Origin: Hawksworthiomyces lignivorus
Lineage: Eukaryota > Ascomycota > Sordariomycetes > Ophiostomatales > Ophiostomataceae
Direction: 5' to 3'
Length of the DNA: 64,000 bases
Assembly: GCA_002917075.1 (NCBI GenBank)
Contig: NTMA01000046.1
Location: 124,001 to 188,000 of the forward strand
Made by a program: the position numbers and the translations under genes. A model generated the notes under the pieces. It had not been told where the DNA came from, did not search any database, and saw nothing but the letters and a program-made list of their open reading frames with translations. Each line of letters starts with the position of its first letter. The first letter of the stretch is position 1. This document shows, piece by piece, positions 1-12,500 of this stretch.

Positions 1-1228
1 CAGCTATGTAGAACCGTCTCCATCGAGCGCCGCGGGTACTTTGATGACGCACTCTGAATCGTCGCCTTAGTTCCTCGGAGATATCTCAAGGTGAACATGG
101 AAGGCTTCTAGCCCCATCCGCTGTATAATTTCCTCCCCGTATTACCTGCCTCCCACCTGTAGCCGTACAGTCTTCTTCTTTCCCCCCAGTTTCCCCAGTG
201 CAAATCGTAGCCAAATCTAATGCAAGGGCGACCCCTACCTAGCTCCAGCAATCAACCTTTCCTCCCACGATTTGCAGTTTTGAGTTTGGGGGCGGGGGAG
301 GAATACAGGGGGGGGGAGAGAGTACGAACGCACTACCCCGATTGTGCATTAACACAAGCACCATCCTCAGCCACTACCTTTAGGCATTTCTGTGTTTTCC
401 TGAGCGCTGTACTTGTGTAGATGAATATATGTGTATGTAGGCAGTAGCCTCAGCGCCGGCATGTTCGTAGTGTACCAATACTTGGATACGATTCAAATAG
501 TAGTTAGACCTTTTTCAGTGTAGCATCCCACCTTTGTGGAATTGAGTAGTAATACTCCGCAAAAAGAGAACTAGCAACAGCCTTCTACTGTGGAAGGAAC
601 CCCGTAGCTCGCGCCGGACCAGAACTTTCGTTTGTTCTTGTCCCCATACAAAGCGGAGACAGCGACCAGATTGACGGACTGATACAGACTCGTGAAGGAA
701 GTGTATAACTCTCGGTGCCGCAGCCGGCGCCAACATCAGCAAGTCAGTCTATGGCGGCCGCAATGCATCGGACCGGCAGCTAGCGAACGTGAGTATCCGA
801 AGTTCAAGCCTATGCGGGGTACACCCGAGATCCAATATTTTCAGATTGGCTTCTAAGTGCACGACTCAGAAGAATTTCGGCGCACAATCAGCCCAAAGAG
901 CTGAATAATATTGCAAGTCTAATCGTACAGTCAGGCAGTCCCTCGGACATATGAGCTAGACTTGTCAACCGTGGGTGACCACCATATTTCAGTGCGTGCC
1001 CTCTCCAGCGAGTACGCCAACCGGAGAAATCAATTAAGACGCACTGATTGGTTCAAAGTTTGCCTGCCGATTGGCAGCCGTCCCCTCCCCCTAACTCTGG
1101 TTCGACCGCTTCATTGGGGAACCATGTTCCCTGGCAGATTATCCAGACTCGCGCAAAGATCTCTTGCGTCTGTGGAGTCTCATGCTCAACGTAAATACGA
1201 GAACAGAAGGCGCCGCACACTTTGCGCG

Positions 1229-1250
1229 CACACACACACACACACACACA
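1229..1250. repeat. (CA)11 microsatellite
   Basis: Uninterrupted CA dinucleotide run of 22 bases, preceded by GCG dinucleotides, in non-coding DNA. Confidence 0.95.
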
Positions 1251-4200
1251 GCCGGCTTGCTATGTGTGTATCACAAACTATCTTGATCTTCTTGTACAGG
1301 AGGATGCTGTTCCTCCTGGGCAAAATGTAGTGACTATGGGAAATTGAGAACAAAAACACGAAACGCTATAGGAGCTGAAGCGCTAATGGGCAAGGACCCA
1401 GAAAAAGGGTTGGGCATCGAGCGCGCTGTGGTCCATGCATCGTTCCATTTCTCGCTATTACAGGACAAAATTGTGCGCGGCAGAGTAATATAACGCATCC
1501 ACGCCCCGGCGAGAGCGAGCCTGGGTCTGCCCCTTGCCCTCAGTGTTAACGACGATCACTCTTTCACAACGTGGTAGTGTCAAAACCCAGTGACGGGCGA
1601 GAAAGGAAGTAGCCCATCTCTACTACGCTCTGTTTCATCCGCCCCCTTGCGCACCAGTCAATGTGATTGCTCCGGATTGAAGAATTCCCATAGGCTCTGA
1701 AGAATGCCATACGACTCTGTCGGGACAGGGCATCGTGAAGCCGGTGGCCGCTGGCACTAGCAAGCTACCCTAATGCGGCCATTACCATCCTGTTGGATGG
1801 GCAAGATTTCCAAGGCGAGGCCCTTAAAAAATAGGTGAATTATTGGCCAAGTATCTGCAGACACGCAGGGGACAAGCTGCAATATCCCACTTTCCCGGTT
1901 GGTCGTGGTGTAGTTCTCTTCCCATCCCACTCAGGGAGCCTGAGTGCCGAACTTTGCCTTCTTCCTCTTTTTTTTCTTTTTACACTCTTCTTGCTCTTAC
2001 GTCTTTGCGAGGTGCCTGCTATGTTTTTGCTTGTCAAGAAAGACTTGACCGTTGCAAAAGGATACATATGCGTACGTTATGTACGAACATACTTCTGCAC
2101 TAAGAGAAGCCAAATGAAGGTGGCTGCAACTTGACGACTGACTGAAAGCAATACCGAGAGGAAGTCTTAGGTGTGGCGAGAGGCCTGACCTTGGTCTTCC
2201 CTAAACTGGTCCACTAATTCGTATACCGAAAAGGGTTTCGTGCCATCTTGCCCCACAGAGACAAATGAGAGGAATGGTGGACAGGCCCAGAACTGAAAGT
2301 TCTACGGGAACAGTATATGCCGAAAGTTTTGCACGGTGCTCGTCCCCAGGACCTAGCAGCGGCGCAGCTCTGTTGCCCGTGTGCGTAACGAACCCATGCC
2401 TATTATTGCTTGGACGTTTGAAACGGCGCATCCAAGCAGCACTAACGGACGTGTAAGACACATTTAGTAAGCGCTGGGGGCCTCGTATTATTCTAGTCAC
2501 AAGACAGGCCAGACAGAATCATTAGACAACAGTCGCACTTCCCGGTCGTTGAGTGTGACGGCAGAGGGGTTGGCCATGAAGCAGAGCAAGCACTTTGTGG
2601 CAAGAACGACGGGACTGTACTCGTAGAATAAAATCTACGCCGTAAACTTCCCGTCATGGCAAACAGTTACCAGCCACTTTGCAGGTAACACTAGAATTGC
2701 GGACGCTGATGGAGTACGTGGACCTGAATGCACGAGATGGTGGCCTGACAGCAAAAGGTATCCGTGCTTGTGTACGAGTACATGTAACTAGCATTTCGAC
2801 AGGCGTGTTTCCGGCGCGGAAGAGGAAAATTAAATGCAAGACCAAATAGCGAGCGTGTCTTCCCTTGCTCCCTTGTTTTGCTTCGTCTTCCTTCTGGTGC
2901 AATTTTACTTCTTCGCCATTTCTTTCCTCTTGCATCGCACAGGGGTACTCTGTAGATTCAGAGAAGCGGCACCTGACCAGTTTAACGGTTCGTGATTTGG
3001 CAGCAGATCCTGACTTGGTGCTGCTCGAAGCGAAAGCTCCTTTTTTTTTAGTGTGCCAACCCCAACTTTTTTGCTTTTACTCTTGGGGTTGCGTGAGACG
3101 TGGATGAGAAAGGATGCAGAGAGGCATGCACAGGCTGCAGAGGTACACCTGCGTCCCCCATCTCATCTGCAGGTCGACCAAAAAAGTGAGGGAAAAAAAG
3201 CGCCCAGGCGCCCAGGCAAATTAGATTGGATCCGATGTAATACGGTGGGAGGCAGTACGAGCAGGCGACGGAGAAATTTTGTTGTTAGAGGCAACGTGAA
3301 AGATCTGCTCTTCGGTCTTTTCACCTGCGTTCAGCTGCGCGCATGCGAGCATGCCTTTCTTCCTACGTAAGCTGGCAAGCTGCCCAGTCGTGGCACCTTT
3401 GCACCGCAGACTGAGGAGGTCATCGGACAGGAAAAAACTGCAGAAAAGAGAAATCACTTATTTGTGACTTCCTGTCCCAGCAAGACAAGTGTCATCATTC
3501 TCCTTCGCATAGTTCTTGCCTCACAGACTGGACAGAGCATTGTCTGCCCTTGCCAACACACGGCATTCATTAGTGACTTCCTTTTCAGGAAATATCCATG
3601 GTCCCATCTCGCCAAAGAGAAAATCGTGAGATGGGAAAGAGCAGCCCCAACAGTCCCACGCCACCCTAGCTAAGTTAGGTAAGGCAAAAGGCAGGTACGT
3701 TTCATTGCGAGCCGAACGAGCATATGCCAAGGTAGGTAACCGTGTGCTAAAAGGAGTGGAAACGTAACAGAAGAGGCAAAAGAAGGAATGAGCTCGGCAG
3801 TGACGATGCTAGAGCGAAGCCGGGGGCATGGCGGGCGTGGCGGGCGTGCTGTTTCCGTTGCACAGAACAGATTAGAGCTTCCGTATCTGCTTGGACATGT
3901 GCACGAAGAGATGTATGAAGGTATCAAGACATGCAGGTAAGCAAGCGACAGGCAGGGGACAAAGGGAGTGCGAAAAGGAACAGCGAACCTTGTTTTCGTT
4001 TGAGTGAGAAAGTGGAGAGAGTGGGAGGAAGACAGCGGAAGAACGCCCGCAATCTGCTTATAAACACGGACGGAAAGCACCGTCCACGCTTAAGGCAGAG
4101 TGGATGCTTTGCGTGGGAAATAGCAGCACTAGAGCATGACTCTCTCGCGTCACTTTAGCGGCTCTCGCAGTACAGACTCCCCTATAAGATTGCCCAGTTA

Positions 4201-4989
4201 TTAATAAGATGGGTCGTGATACAGCGGAGTGCGGGCGGTCAAGTCAGCCAAGTAAGCCAAGCTCGTGCCACCAGGCAGATCGAGCAGCAGCCTTCTCCAA
4301 GCCGCGGCTTCTGTCTCTGCTCGACGGACCTATAGGAAGAGGGACTATGAGGGGCGGATCCCGTGCCTGGAACCAACCAACCACGACATGTCGTCACCCC
4401 TCAGAAGACCAGGGACTAGCTCAATTTTAATAATTTTTGGCTCTTAATATGCTGAAAAAGAATTAAAAAAAAAAAAGTGTGCGAGCAAAAAGATAAAAGA
4501 TAGAGAATAGAGAAGGCTATGCGGCTGCAGCTTAGCGTATCACCCACTATACGCCAGTATTAGCAGCTCCGCCAGTCAACTCGGCCCATCCGCACGCGAG
4601 TCACCGCCGACACAATTGCCCTGCCTCCTCTTCTCTCTTCTCCTCGCTTCTCGTCTTCCGCCTCTTCTCTTTGTTCTCGATTTCCGCCCTCAAATTTTGT
4701 TCCTCCCTCTACGCGATCTTTCATCTTTTGCATTGCTTCTTATCTAATTGCCTACTTCATTCTGGAGTTCTTTACCTACTTTTCCATGCTTCTAGAAAGA
4801 CCTCCTTTGTCGTTCATACGGAGAAGCTGTCCGCTTAGCTTCCCCTCGTGATCGACAATCTCTTCGCTCGACTGACGCGACTTTGATTCTCCCACTCTCT
4901 CCTTTGCCTTACGACTCTAAGGCTCCGACTCTCTCCTCCTTCCTCTGGGGCTCAATCGGACTTCTCTTAACGGGCTTTCGCTTTCAACC

Positions 4990-4990
<1 letters not shown>

Positions 4991-5020
<30 letters not shown>
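4991..5020. repeat. 30-base poly-C tract in 5' leader
   Basis: Thirty consecutive C residues end 25 bases before the SAP30-like start codon at 5046, inside a C/T-rich leader. The opposite strand is a pure G run able in principle to form a G-quadruplex. Its exact length is the kind of thing sequencing gets wrong. Confidence 0.9.
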
Positions 5021-5045
5021 ACTCTTCCCCCTCTCTCCCTCTGCC

Positions 5046-5820
5046 ATGGCTCCCGCTAAACCGCGTGCGAACGCCGACGACGCCCATGGCGCTTCAAATC
5101 ATTCCAAGGCCGATGCGGCACACGCCAAAGACAAAAACGGCCACCATGGCACAAATAGCAGCAGCCACCATCCGGCGCCGAACGGCAAAGCGCGTCGCGC
5201 TGCTGCGACGTCGAACGCCTCCGCCTCTGCTGCTGCCGCCGCCGTCGCTGCGGCTGCCCACCAGCAGCAGGTGAACGGAGCAGCACCCAATGGTGCCACA
5301 GACGCCTCCTCTGCTTTGGCAGGTGCATCCGCTCCAGTTGTACGTATTTACGTCGCTCCTGCCTTTTCGTTTCCTATCTCGCCCTTTTTTTTTTCCTTGC
5401 CTCAGCAGTCTCCTTTTTTCTCCTTTTCGTAAGTTACATCATTTTGATGTACTTGTGTTAACTCTTCCCCCCTCTCGACAGCAGATCCAGTGGTCCGAGT
5501 TTGAGCGAGGCGTGCTCCACGCCTACCGCCGCGCCTACCACCTCGACATGCCCGGGGCCTTTTCCAATGATTTCTACCGGTGGATCCTCTCGCAGCCCGG
5601 CAGCATCGGCCTGCAGTCGCCGACGATGATGCGTCGCAAGGAGCAGCGCCGGCAGGGCAAGACCCAATTGGCCAATGCCGCGCGAAAGCATTTCAACGCG
5701 CTCGGCGTCCAGGAGAATGACGTTATCGTTGATTTTCTACACAAGATCCAGACCCACGAGATTGCGCGCCTCCACCGGCCCAGGAGAATGGGCTCCAACG
5801 CACGAGAAGTTGACGGCTAA
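5046..5820 (+). CDS. SAP30-like Sin3-binding subunit of histone deacetylase complex
   Basis: Predicted 210-aa nuclear protein. In this family the C-terminal domain docks on Sin3 and bridges Rpd3-type deacetylases. Two exons are inferred: 5046-5339 (98 codons, phase 0) and 5482-5820, joined over an intron with donor GTACGT at 5340 and acceptor CGACAG. An alternative acceptor three bases later would drop one Gln. Residues 1-98 are low-complexity Ala/His/Asn. Residues 99-200 carry the conserved block: WSEFERGVLHAYRRAYHL, then a proline/phenylalanine turn, then QSPTMMRRKE, KHFNALGVQENDVIVDFLHKI. This matches my recollection of fungal SAP30 Sin3-binding domains. The start codon has the context CTGCCATGGCT, just after the C run. 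The assignment is by remembered family motifs, not a search. Confidence 0.85.
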
Positions 5821-6739
5821 GCCAAGGACAGACAGGAAGAGGAAGAGCAAAGCGGAATAGTGCCGGCGACAATGGGTGGATGGCAACCCTGAAGAGCAGT
5901 GATGCTTCTTCTTTTTTACTCTTTTCATACGACACGGCGTACTTTGGGCATCTGGCGTTAATGGGCACTTCGGAGAAGGCGGCCGTTTTGTGTTAGCAGT
6001 CTCAATTCGGAGACATTGTGCAGTCTCAGTTTGGAGACATTGTGGAGCGAGGCGACTGCGAGGACCACCTCGCACGAGCCTGTGTTGAGCTCTTTCATTT
6101 GTCATTTCTTCTTTTCATTTCTTCTTTTTTTGGGGCTTCCAGGATCATCATATACCAACAGAGGAAATGGGGGACTGGTCTACCTACACTTGTCACGATA
6201 CACTGCAGCAACACAGCTCATGATACCATAAACATCACACTACTAGAACAGCAATCTAGAGACTTCTTAAAGATTATGTACTCGTACTAGCTGCATAGTT
6301 TGAGTATGCTTGATTCCTTGGTTCCACATTGGCTGTTTGGGCTGCTGCTTCGTGCGTGTTTTCTTCACACCGCCGCCTAGACTCGTCTAGAAACTTCACG
6401 AAGGCGAGTTTTGCTTCAGTGGGCTGCTCGCCGCCCTGTGGCAGCCGTTTTAGTGGCTGGTGGGGCCTTATTTCGCCCAGTGACAGGGCCACTTAAAGCT
6501 CTTAAGCCGAGCTAGCGCAGTGCCTCAGGCAGAAAGTTCAACGGGCTGCATCGGCGAAAAGACGAGAAAAAAAAAAAAGATAGCCAACCGTCTCGAAGAC
6601 AAATAGTATATGCCAATTTACGAAGTCGTCTTTTTGCGATTCTTTATATTGCGTATTTATTCAATTAATTCGCTCTGGCTCGGATTCCCCCCCCTCTGCT
6701 TCGATCCTCTCCGATGTTATACGTCTCTCCTTCTCCACA
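5821..6739. other. Spacer between SAP30-like and Mdj1 genes
   Basis: No gene seen. It contains a 24-bp imperfect tandem duplication at 5996-6043 (units beginning GCAGTCTCA and ending GACATTGT, two differences) and a small inverted repeat CTAGAC..GTCTAG near 6377. The last 150 bases are T/C-rich and probably hold the Mdj1 promoter. Confidence 0.5.
5996..6043. repeat. 24-bp tandem duplication
   Basis: Two adjacent 24-base copies, GCAGTCTCAATTCGG.. and GCAGTCTCAGTTTGG.., differ at two positions. They lie about 175 bases downstream of the SAP30-like stop codon. Confidence 0.85.
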
Positions 6740-8710
6740 ATGAACGCCAGCGTCCTCTCAAAGGCCTCTCTCTCGGCCCGGCCGCTGTCGTCTGCGACGC
6801 ACGTGTGCCGGGCATCCAAGCAGCGGCTGCATAGGTTCAGCCTCTCGCCGTCGCAGTCGTCTTCTGCGTCAATATGCGCATATCAGCGTGCACAGTACAG
6901 CTCCGCAGCTTCTCTGCGCGCACAAAAACACTCTAGCCGGCCATCAGCCGCAGGAGTAGGGCGGTCTCGGCCTGCCATCCAGCGGAGGGTAAGATGAAAA
7001 GAAAAACTTACCCAGTCGAGAGATTGCATATATGTAGCTGCTGGAAGCTGCTTCTGGAAGAGAATAGACCGGTGGCTAATTTGTGCTCTTGCAGGCTTTT
7101 CACGCAACATCGCCGTCCTTGGCCTCCCAGAAGGATCCGTACAAGGTGCTGGGCGTCGACAAGAGCGCCTCGTCCTCCGATATCAAGAAGGCCTACTACG
7201 GCCTGGCCAAGAAGTTTCACCCGGACACGAACAAAGACCCGACGGCCAAAGATCGCTTTGCCGAGGTCCAGTCCGCGTACGAGATCCTGTCCGACCCGAA
7301 GAAGAAGGAGCAGTACGACCAGTTCGGCGCGGCCGGCTTCGACCCCAACGCGGGCGCGGGCATGGGCGGCAATCCGTTTGCGGGCGGCGGCAACCCGTTC
7401 GCGGGCTTCGGCGGCGGGCAGGGCGGCGGCGGCTTCGGCGCCAACTTCAACTTTGAAGACCTGTTCCAGGCGTTTGCAGGCGGGGCGGCCGGCGGCGGGG
7501 GCCCGTTTGGCGGGGGCGCGGGTGGCGGGCGGCGGGCTGGGCGCGGCCCGTTCCAGCAGGAGGTGCTGGTGGGCGATAACATTGAGGTGCAAGCGAGCAT
7601 CTCGTTCCGGGAGGCGGCGCGCGGCACGACCAAGACGCTGACCATCACGCCGCTGGTGACGTGCCACACGTGCACGGGCAGCGGACTCAAGGAGGGCGCG
7701 CGCCGCTCCGCCTGCAAGGCCTGCAACGGCACGGGCACGCGCGTGCACTTTGTGCAGGGCGGCTTCCAGATGGCCTCCACCTGCGGCGTGTGCGGCGGCA
7801 CCGGCGCCACCGTGCCCCGCGGCAGCGAGTGCCGCACCTGCGGCGGCGACGGCGCCGTGCGCGAGCGCCAGACCATCTCCGTCGACATCCCCGGCGGCGT
7901 CGAGGACGGCATGCGCCTGCGCGTCGACGGCCAGGGCGACGCCCCGCTGACCGGCCGCGCCGGCGGCGGGCCCGACGACGTCGCCGCCCCGCGCGGCGTC
8001 CGCGGCGACCTCTACGTCTTTGTCCGCGTCGCCGCCGACCCCAAGTTCAGCCGCGCCGGCTCCGACATCTTGCACACCGCCACCGTGCCGCTGACCACGG
8101 CCATTCTCGGTGGCGAGGTCACCGTCCCCACGCTCGACGGCTCCGTCAAGGTGCGCGTCGCCACCGGCACCAGCTCCGGCGACCGCGTCACCCTGTCCGG
8201 CATGGGCATGAAGAAGCTCGGCGGCCGCCGGCCTGGCGCCGCCGGCGACCTGCGCGTCGAGTTCCGCGTCGCCATGCCCAAGTACCTCACCGCCAACCAG
8301 CGCACCATCGTCGAGATGCTAGCCGACGAGATGGATGACAAGACCGCCAAGCGGGTCATGAACATCCACCGCACAGAGTGAGTTGACACTCTTCTGCACC
8401 CATTTTCCCCATGCTCTTCTACTTTCTTGCCTTCTCTTTGATTAAAAAAAAAAATAAAGATATCACAAAACTGACAAACTTCAGACCTTCCAAAGACGAA
8501 CCAGCATCACACGAGAACGAGGGCTTCCTCAAGTCCATATGGCACAACCTGACGAACCATCCTGCCCACCAAAAGAATGCAGAGACTGGATCAGATAACA
8601 GCAGCAGCTCCAGCTCCAGCAAAGACGACACCTCAAAGACTAATTCGAAGACAGACGAGACAAAGAAAGACGACGACCCTAAGAAGGCGTCGGGATCCAG
8701 CTCCGCATAA
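6740..8710 (+). CDS. MDJ1: Mitochondrial Hsp40/DnaJ co-chaperone Mdj1
   Basis: Predicted 585-aa matrix co-chaperone that stimulates the mitochondrial Hsp70 Ssc1 in folding and protein quality control. Exons: 6740-6988, 7095-8377, 8485-8710. The introns have GTAAGA/TTGCAG and GTGAGT/TTCAG borders, and the reading phases match (0 and 2). Residues 1-83 are rich in Ser, Ala and Arg with almost no acidic residues, as expected for a mitochondrial presequence. The J domain spans about 97-161 with the HPD motif at 125-127. A Gly/Phe-rich region follows (about 165-230). Four zinc-binding CxxCxGxG repeats lie at 273-280, 290-297, 313-320 and 329-336. The third exon adds a short tail ([14 protein letters not shown], then Ser/Lys/Asp-rich). 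It converges with the NLR-like gene on the other strand. Confidence 0.93.
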
Positions 8711-9138
8711 AAACTACTCCCCGCTTACTACCTATTCCTTTTGCTGTCTTCATTTTGAATTTTCTTATTCCGCTTGCGATTAGACATGAATTTCTGCAGT
8801 CTCACTTCCCCTCTTTGATTCCCATAGTTCTGCATATGGCGGTGTTTTATCTAAAAAAGGTTTTCTGAATTTAAGGAGGTCTGATCATATATACACAGAA
8901 GGGAGTGACGACAGTTTCCCAGGGAGGATGGGATAGGGCAGAGGGCAAATAAGGGACGGAGGATGTTATACAGGTGACGTGAAGGGGAGAAGGGGAGAAT
9001 ACGCGATGACAATAATCACCGCTCTTTCGCTCGTCCATCAAGGAGGCAACGAAAATGACCGTCTGGTTTCAACGCCATCAATCTTTTGGGAGCGCTGTAT
9101 AGATAAAAGTATAAATATAAAATTAAGCACTATGCTAT
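8711..9138. other. Convergent 3' spacer
   Basis: AT-richer DNA between the Mdj1 stop and the stop of the NLR-like gene. It should contain the 3' UTRs of both. No gene seen. Confidence 0.5.
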
Positions 9139-12100
9139 TTACCCTTCCCTTTTGGATGAGATAAAGGGATACTTAGTCCTTAGGTCTTCATAGATATCCG
9201 GTGGGAACGCCGCTTTCGTCGCTTCCCTGATGAGTGGCAGGAGCCTGCTTCTCGTGAGGTCGAAAACCATGGAAATTAGAGCATCTGCTACCTTAGCTAG
9301 CAGCCTGAAGCTGTACGTCTTAATTTCCGCTGCACCCACAGCTCTGAGGCGTTCAAAGAATGTCCTGTGGGCAGCTAATGTCTTACGCGGCGTTCCCACT
9401 AATATTTTAATAGTGCTACCATTAAGTGTCGTATCCAAGGCGGCGCCGGCTCCGATAAAGTTTCTTAAAACTCGAAGGTAGTGCTCCTCGCGGTCAGCAT
9501 CGGGGGAGATCTCGAAAGCCAAATTCACAAAGGCCGTGAAAGCAGACAAGGCTTCCTTTCTACGCCATATAATACCATCAGGATTTGCGCCCTTGAGCAG
9601 GAACCTTGACAAGACACCGCTCTCAAGCAGATCCCAGAACCTTTTTTCCGCTTCCCCATGCGCCCCATAGCTCCACGACGTAACATGATCGATAACAAGG
9701 GTCCAAGGCGTCCACTCAAACCTTAGGTTCTCGTTCCGCAGCACTGTGTTGAGATCCAAGTCTTGAGTTTCCAAAGCCATGCGGAGCATCTCGATGCCTC
9801 GGCTCCGCCAAGGGACGCTGGCGTCCATCTCTGCAGAAGACTCGACTAGTCTCGGGGACAGGATGTGGCAAATGAGTGACGGGTCAAGCATTGAAAAATA
9901 GCAAGGGTCGCTCCGCATCTTCCAGACTAGATAGTGCACATGCTGCCCGACTATCAGCTGCTCCCGGATGAAAACCTCTGGCTTTTCTTCGAAAAATTCA
10001 ACGATCTTCAGTTGATTAAACTTCACTACAATAGCGAGTTCAAGCTCGTCTAGACTCTTGAACATGGCGGTGGCGGAAGGCCCCGACCTCTCGATGTCTG
10101 TCAGATATTCCAATACACTCGGCCAGCGGAAATAGAGGCCATCGTTATAGATACTAAAGCGCCTCTCTATCTCTGCAGCGCATTCCAATGCTTTCGACGT
10201 GAGGTGTTTATAGTAGCTGTTGGTGTAATGACCAAAGTATAGTCGTTCTAAATCTTCTATGACATTGGTTCTCTTTATCATTGCCACATATACCTTGAGA
10301 AAAGAGAGGTGTGGATTGAATGCAGGAGGAGACTTATTGGTGAGAAATTCTGCCATCTTTTGGGTTTTCAAAAAGTCCATAACAGTTCGGTGCAAGAAAG
10401 TGACAGATCCAGAGACTTGGTCGATCTCCAGGAGCCCTCGAGACCGGCTATTCAGACGCCATACGGTCTGGTCTCTTATCTCCTCACATTCTTCTTGGCT
10501 GTAGGGTTGTATTGGAACGTGGAGCATATAATCTTCGTCATCATACCCCTGGTCATGGAAATCGTAGGCCATGGCATGCAAAGGCTCTCCAGCCGCAATC
10601 GCCAATTGCAGGGGTGTCGACATCTTCTCATGGTAGAACGGTTCGACAGACTCCAAAATCTGACGGAAGAAGACCTCAAGCTCTATGGGGAAGCTTTCCA
10701 ATCGCCGGCAGATATCTGAGAAACTATCGCGGTTGGTAAGACCCTCTCGGAGTAGTCGTGTCACAAGGAAGACCCAGAGGAAGACACCGCACGCCCGTGT
10801 CTCGATTTTCTTGATCAAATCATCACCCTGTTGCTCTTTTGCAGCCAGCGATGGCCACCTTGGGTGTTCATAGAGACGGTATCGTATATATTTGAGAATA
10901 TCGTTCCGCGTCAGTTCTTGCATGTAGAGCTTGTTCCGGCGGTTCTCACCAAATGCCTCTTCAAACACGTTCCGGGGGCCGACTTGAGAGACAGATTTTT
11001 ATGCTAGGAGACTGAGCAAGATCCTTGAGGACCTGGCACAGCTCGTAATGATCGCCTTCGTACTCGTCCAAGCCGTCAATAAAAAGGCAGAACCGGACGG
11101 AAGCCGTATCCTGTGCCCCAATTTTTCGGAGAGTCTCTTGCAGGTCCGATAATTTCCAGGGCAAAAGCCCACCATCGCTGTCTTTGCTTGAGGGCCAATG
11201 CCGGTTCCCACACACTGGCTTTATAAGTTCGGAACACTGGCGAAATATTTCGTAAAGTAATGTACGGAGTAGGCCTTGATGGGATTTTTGCATTGCAGTT
11301 CCCGCACTCCAGAAATAATGGGCTGCGATGACAACTTTCTTTGACTTTGACCACGTTGACAACAGGCTAGCAGTCCTTGGTTCATCTGCGATAAACTTCA
11401 TAAATGTCGACTTGCCGGATCCCGGCTTGCCCGACACCCAGAAGAGCCCATCATCGCTTCTCAGCCACTCGGCGATGTATGTCGCTGAAGCAGGATCTTC
11501 TTCCTCTGACTTATAAACCCATTCGAATGTTTTTTGATGCGCTATTGGAATCGACGTGTGCCGAATTGGCCGGGTTTCAAAGGTTAGGCTCTTCAGAATA
11601 ACCTGCTCCTCCGCGATGGCCTTCTGGGAAAGAGACAAGCTCAAGAGCTGCTCCTCAAGTGACTCTATCTCTGAGGCTGAGGGTGAACTCGACGTCTTGC
11701 CAAGTCGAACTTGGTCGATGTGGCGTTTTAGATCCGCGAGCGTAGTCATTATCTGATCGAGCTTGGCCGACTGGTCAAGCTGCAGCCGATTGCTCTCGAC
11801 TTGCAGCTCTGCTAACTGTCGTCCGCGTGCTTCTTGGGCGTCGCTAGAATGAAGCCAACAGTCAATCACAATGGCTTTCTGCACAGGATTGAATTTAAGA
11901 GATGCGCCGCCGTGCGTACCTTGCGATGGCACAGATGTGGAGAGTCATTGCTGTCTGAGTCTTTTGCAGTCTCCGCTCCAAATCCTCAATATCTGTTTTT
12001 TTCCACTGCATTTTCAGTGCAATTCGAAAACTCTTCCAGCTCCCCGTAGATCCATCTCGGACCTTGAGTTCGTCCACCACACTCAACAGCTTTTCACAGT

Positions 12101-12377
12101 CCGCCTTACACAGATGAGACAGGGTATTAAGAGATGGGTGGTTTTTGGCAGGGCTATTGCCGTGCCTAATTAGATAGGGGCTAGCACGATGGTAATTTGC
12201 ATCGAGCTCAGTGTGGAAGTTATTGAGGCTCTGGTAAAGAGAATCTAATGTGAGGATACCGTCGGTGAAGCCGGTCGCTGATCTATGGATCTCGACGGCG
12301 GTATGAATCAAATTCGAGGTAAACTGAACAAATTGTACAATATTGGCAGCCAGTCCAAAAGCCGTGACCGGATCCAT
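9139..12377 (-). CDS. NACHT/STAND NLR-like protein, interrupted by a one-base frameshift
   Basis: Fungal STAND NTPase of the kind used in non-self recognition and programmed cell death. Exon 1 is 12377-11920. A 76-base intron (GTACGC..TTCTAG, 11844-11919) leads to exon 2, 11843-9139. Residues 1-152 form the helical N-terminal domain often seen on fungal STAND proteins (opening MDPVTAFGLAANIVQF). A coiled linker follows. The NACHT domain has Walker A GKPGSGKST at 291-299 and Walker B LFIDGLDE at 406-413. At the SSRP motif (439-442) the frame breaks in a run of five G on the + strand (10974-10978, C on the coding strand). As read, translation stops at residue 446. One base fewer would keep the frame open for about 1,053 residues to 9139. 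The C-terminal 600 residues are helical-looking with no WD, ankyrin or TPR repeats. Codon use is visibly less GC-biased than in the neighbours. Pseudogene, assembly error and programmed frameshift are all possible. Confidence 0.8.
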
Positions 12378-12469
12378 CGTGAGGCTCTTAAACTGCCAGT
12401 AAGTTTGGTGTTGGATTTTGTCTTTCGTATTTTTATGTCAGCCGCGCAAAGCAAATAAATAGTTTAATG

Positions 12470-12500
<31 letters not shown>

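Larger units (their letters stand above)
1..5045. other. Gene-poor region and leader of the SAP30-like gene
   Basis: I see no supportable gene here. Open frames are short (122 codons or fewer), overlap on both strands and carry no recognisable domain. Visible landmarks are a CA microsatellite at 1229-1250, an A-run near 4470, and strongly pyrimidine-rich DNA from about 4620 to 5045. The last stretch ends in a 30-base C run and looks like the promoter and 5' leader of the gene starting at 5046. Confidence 0.6.
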
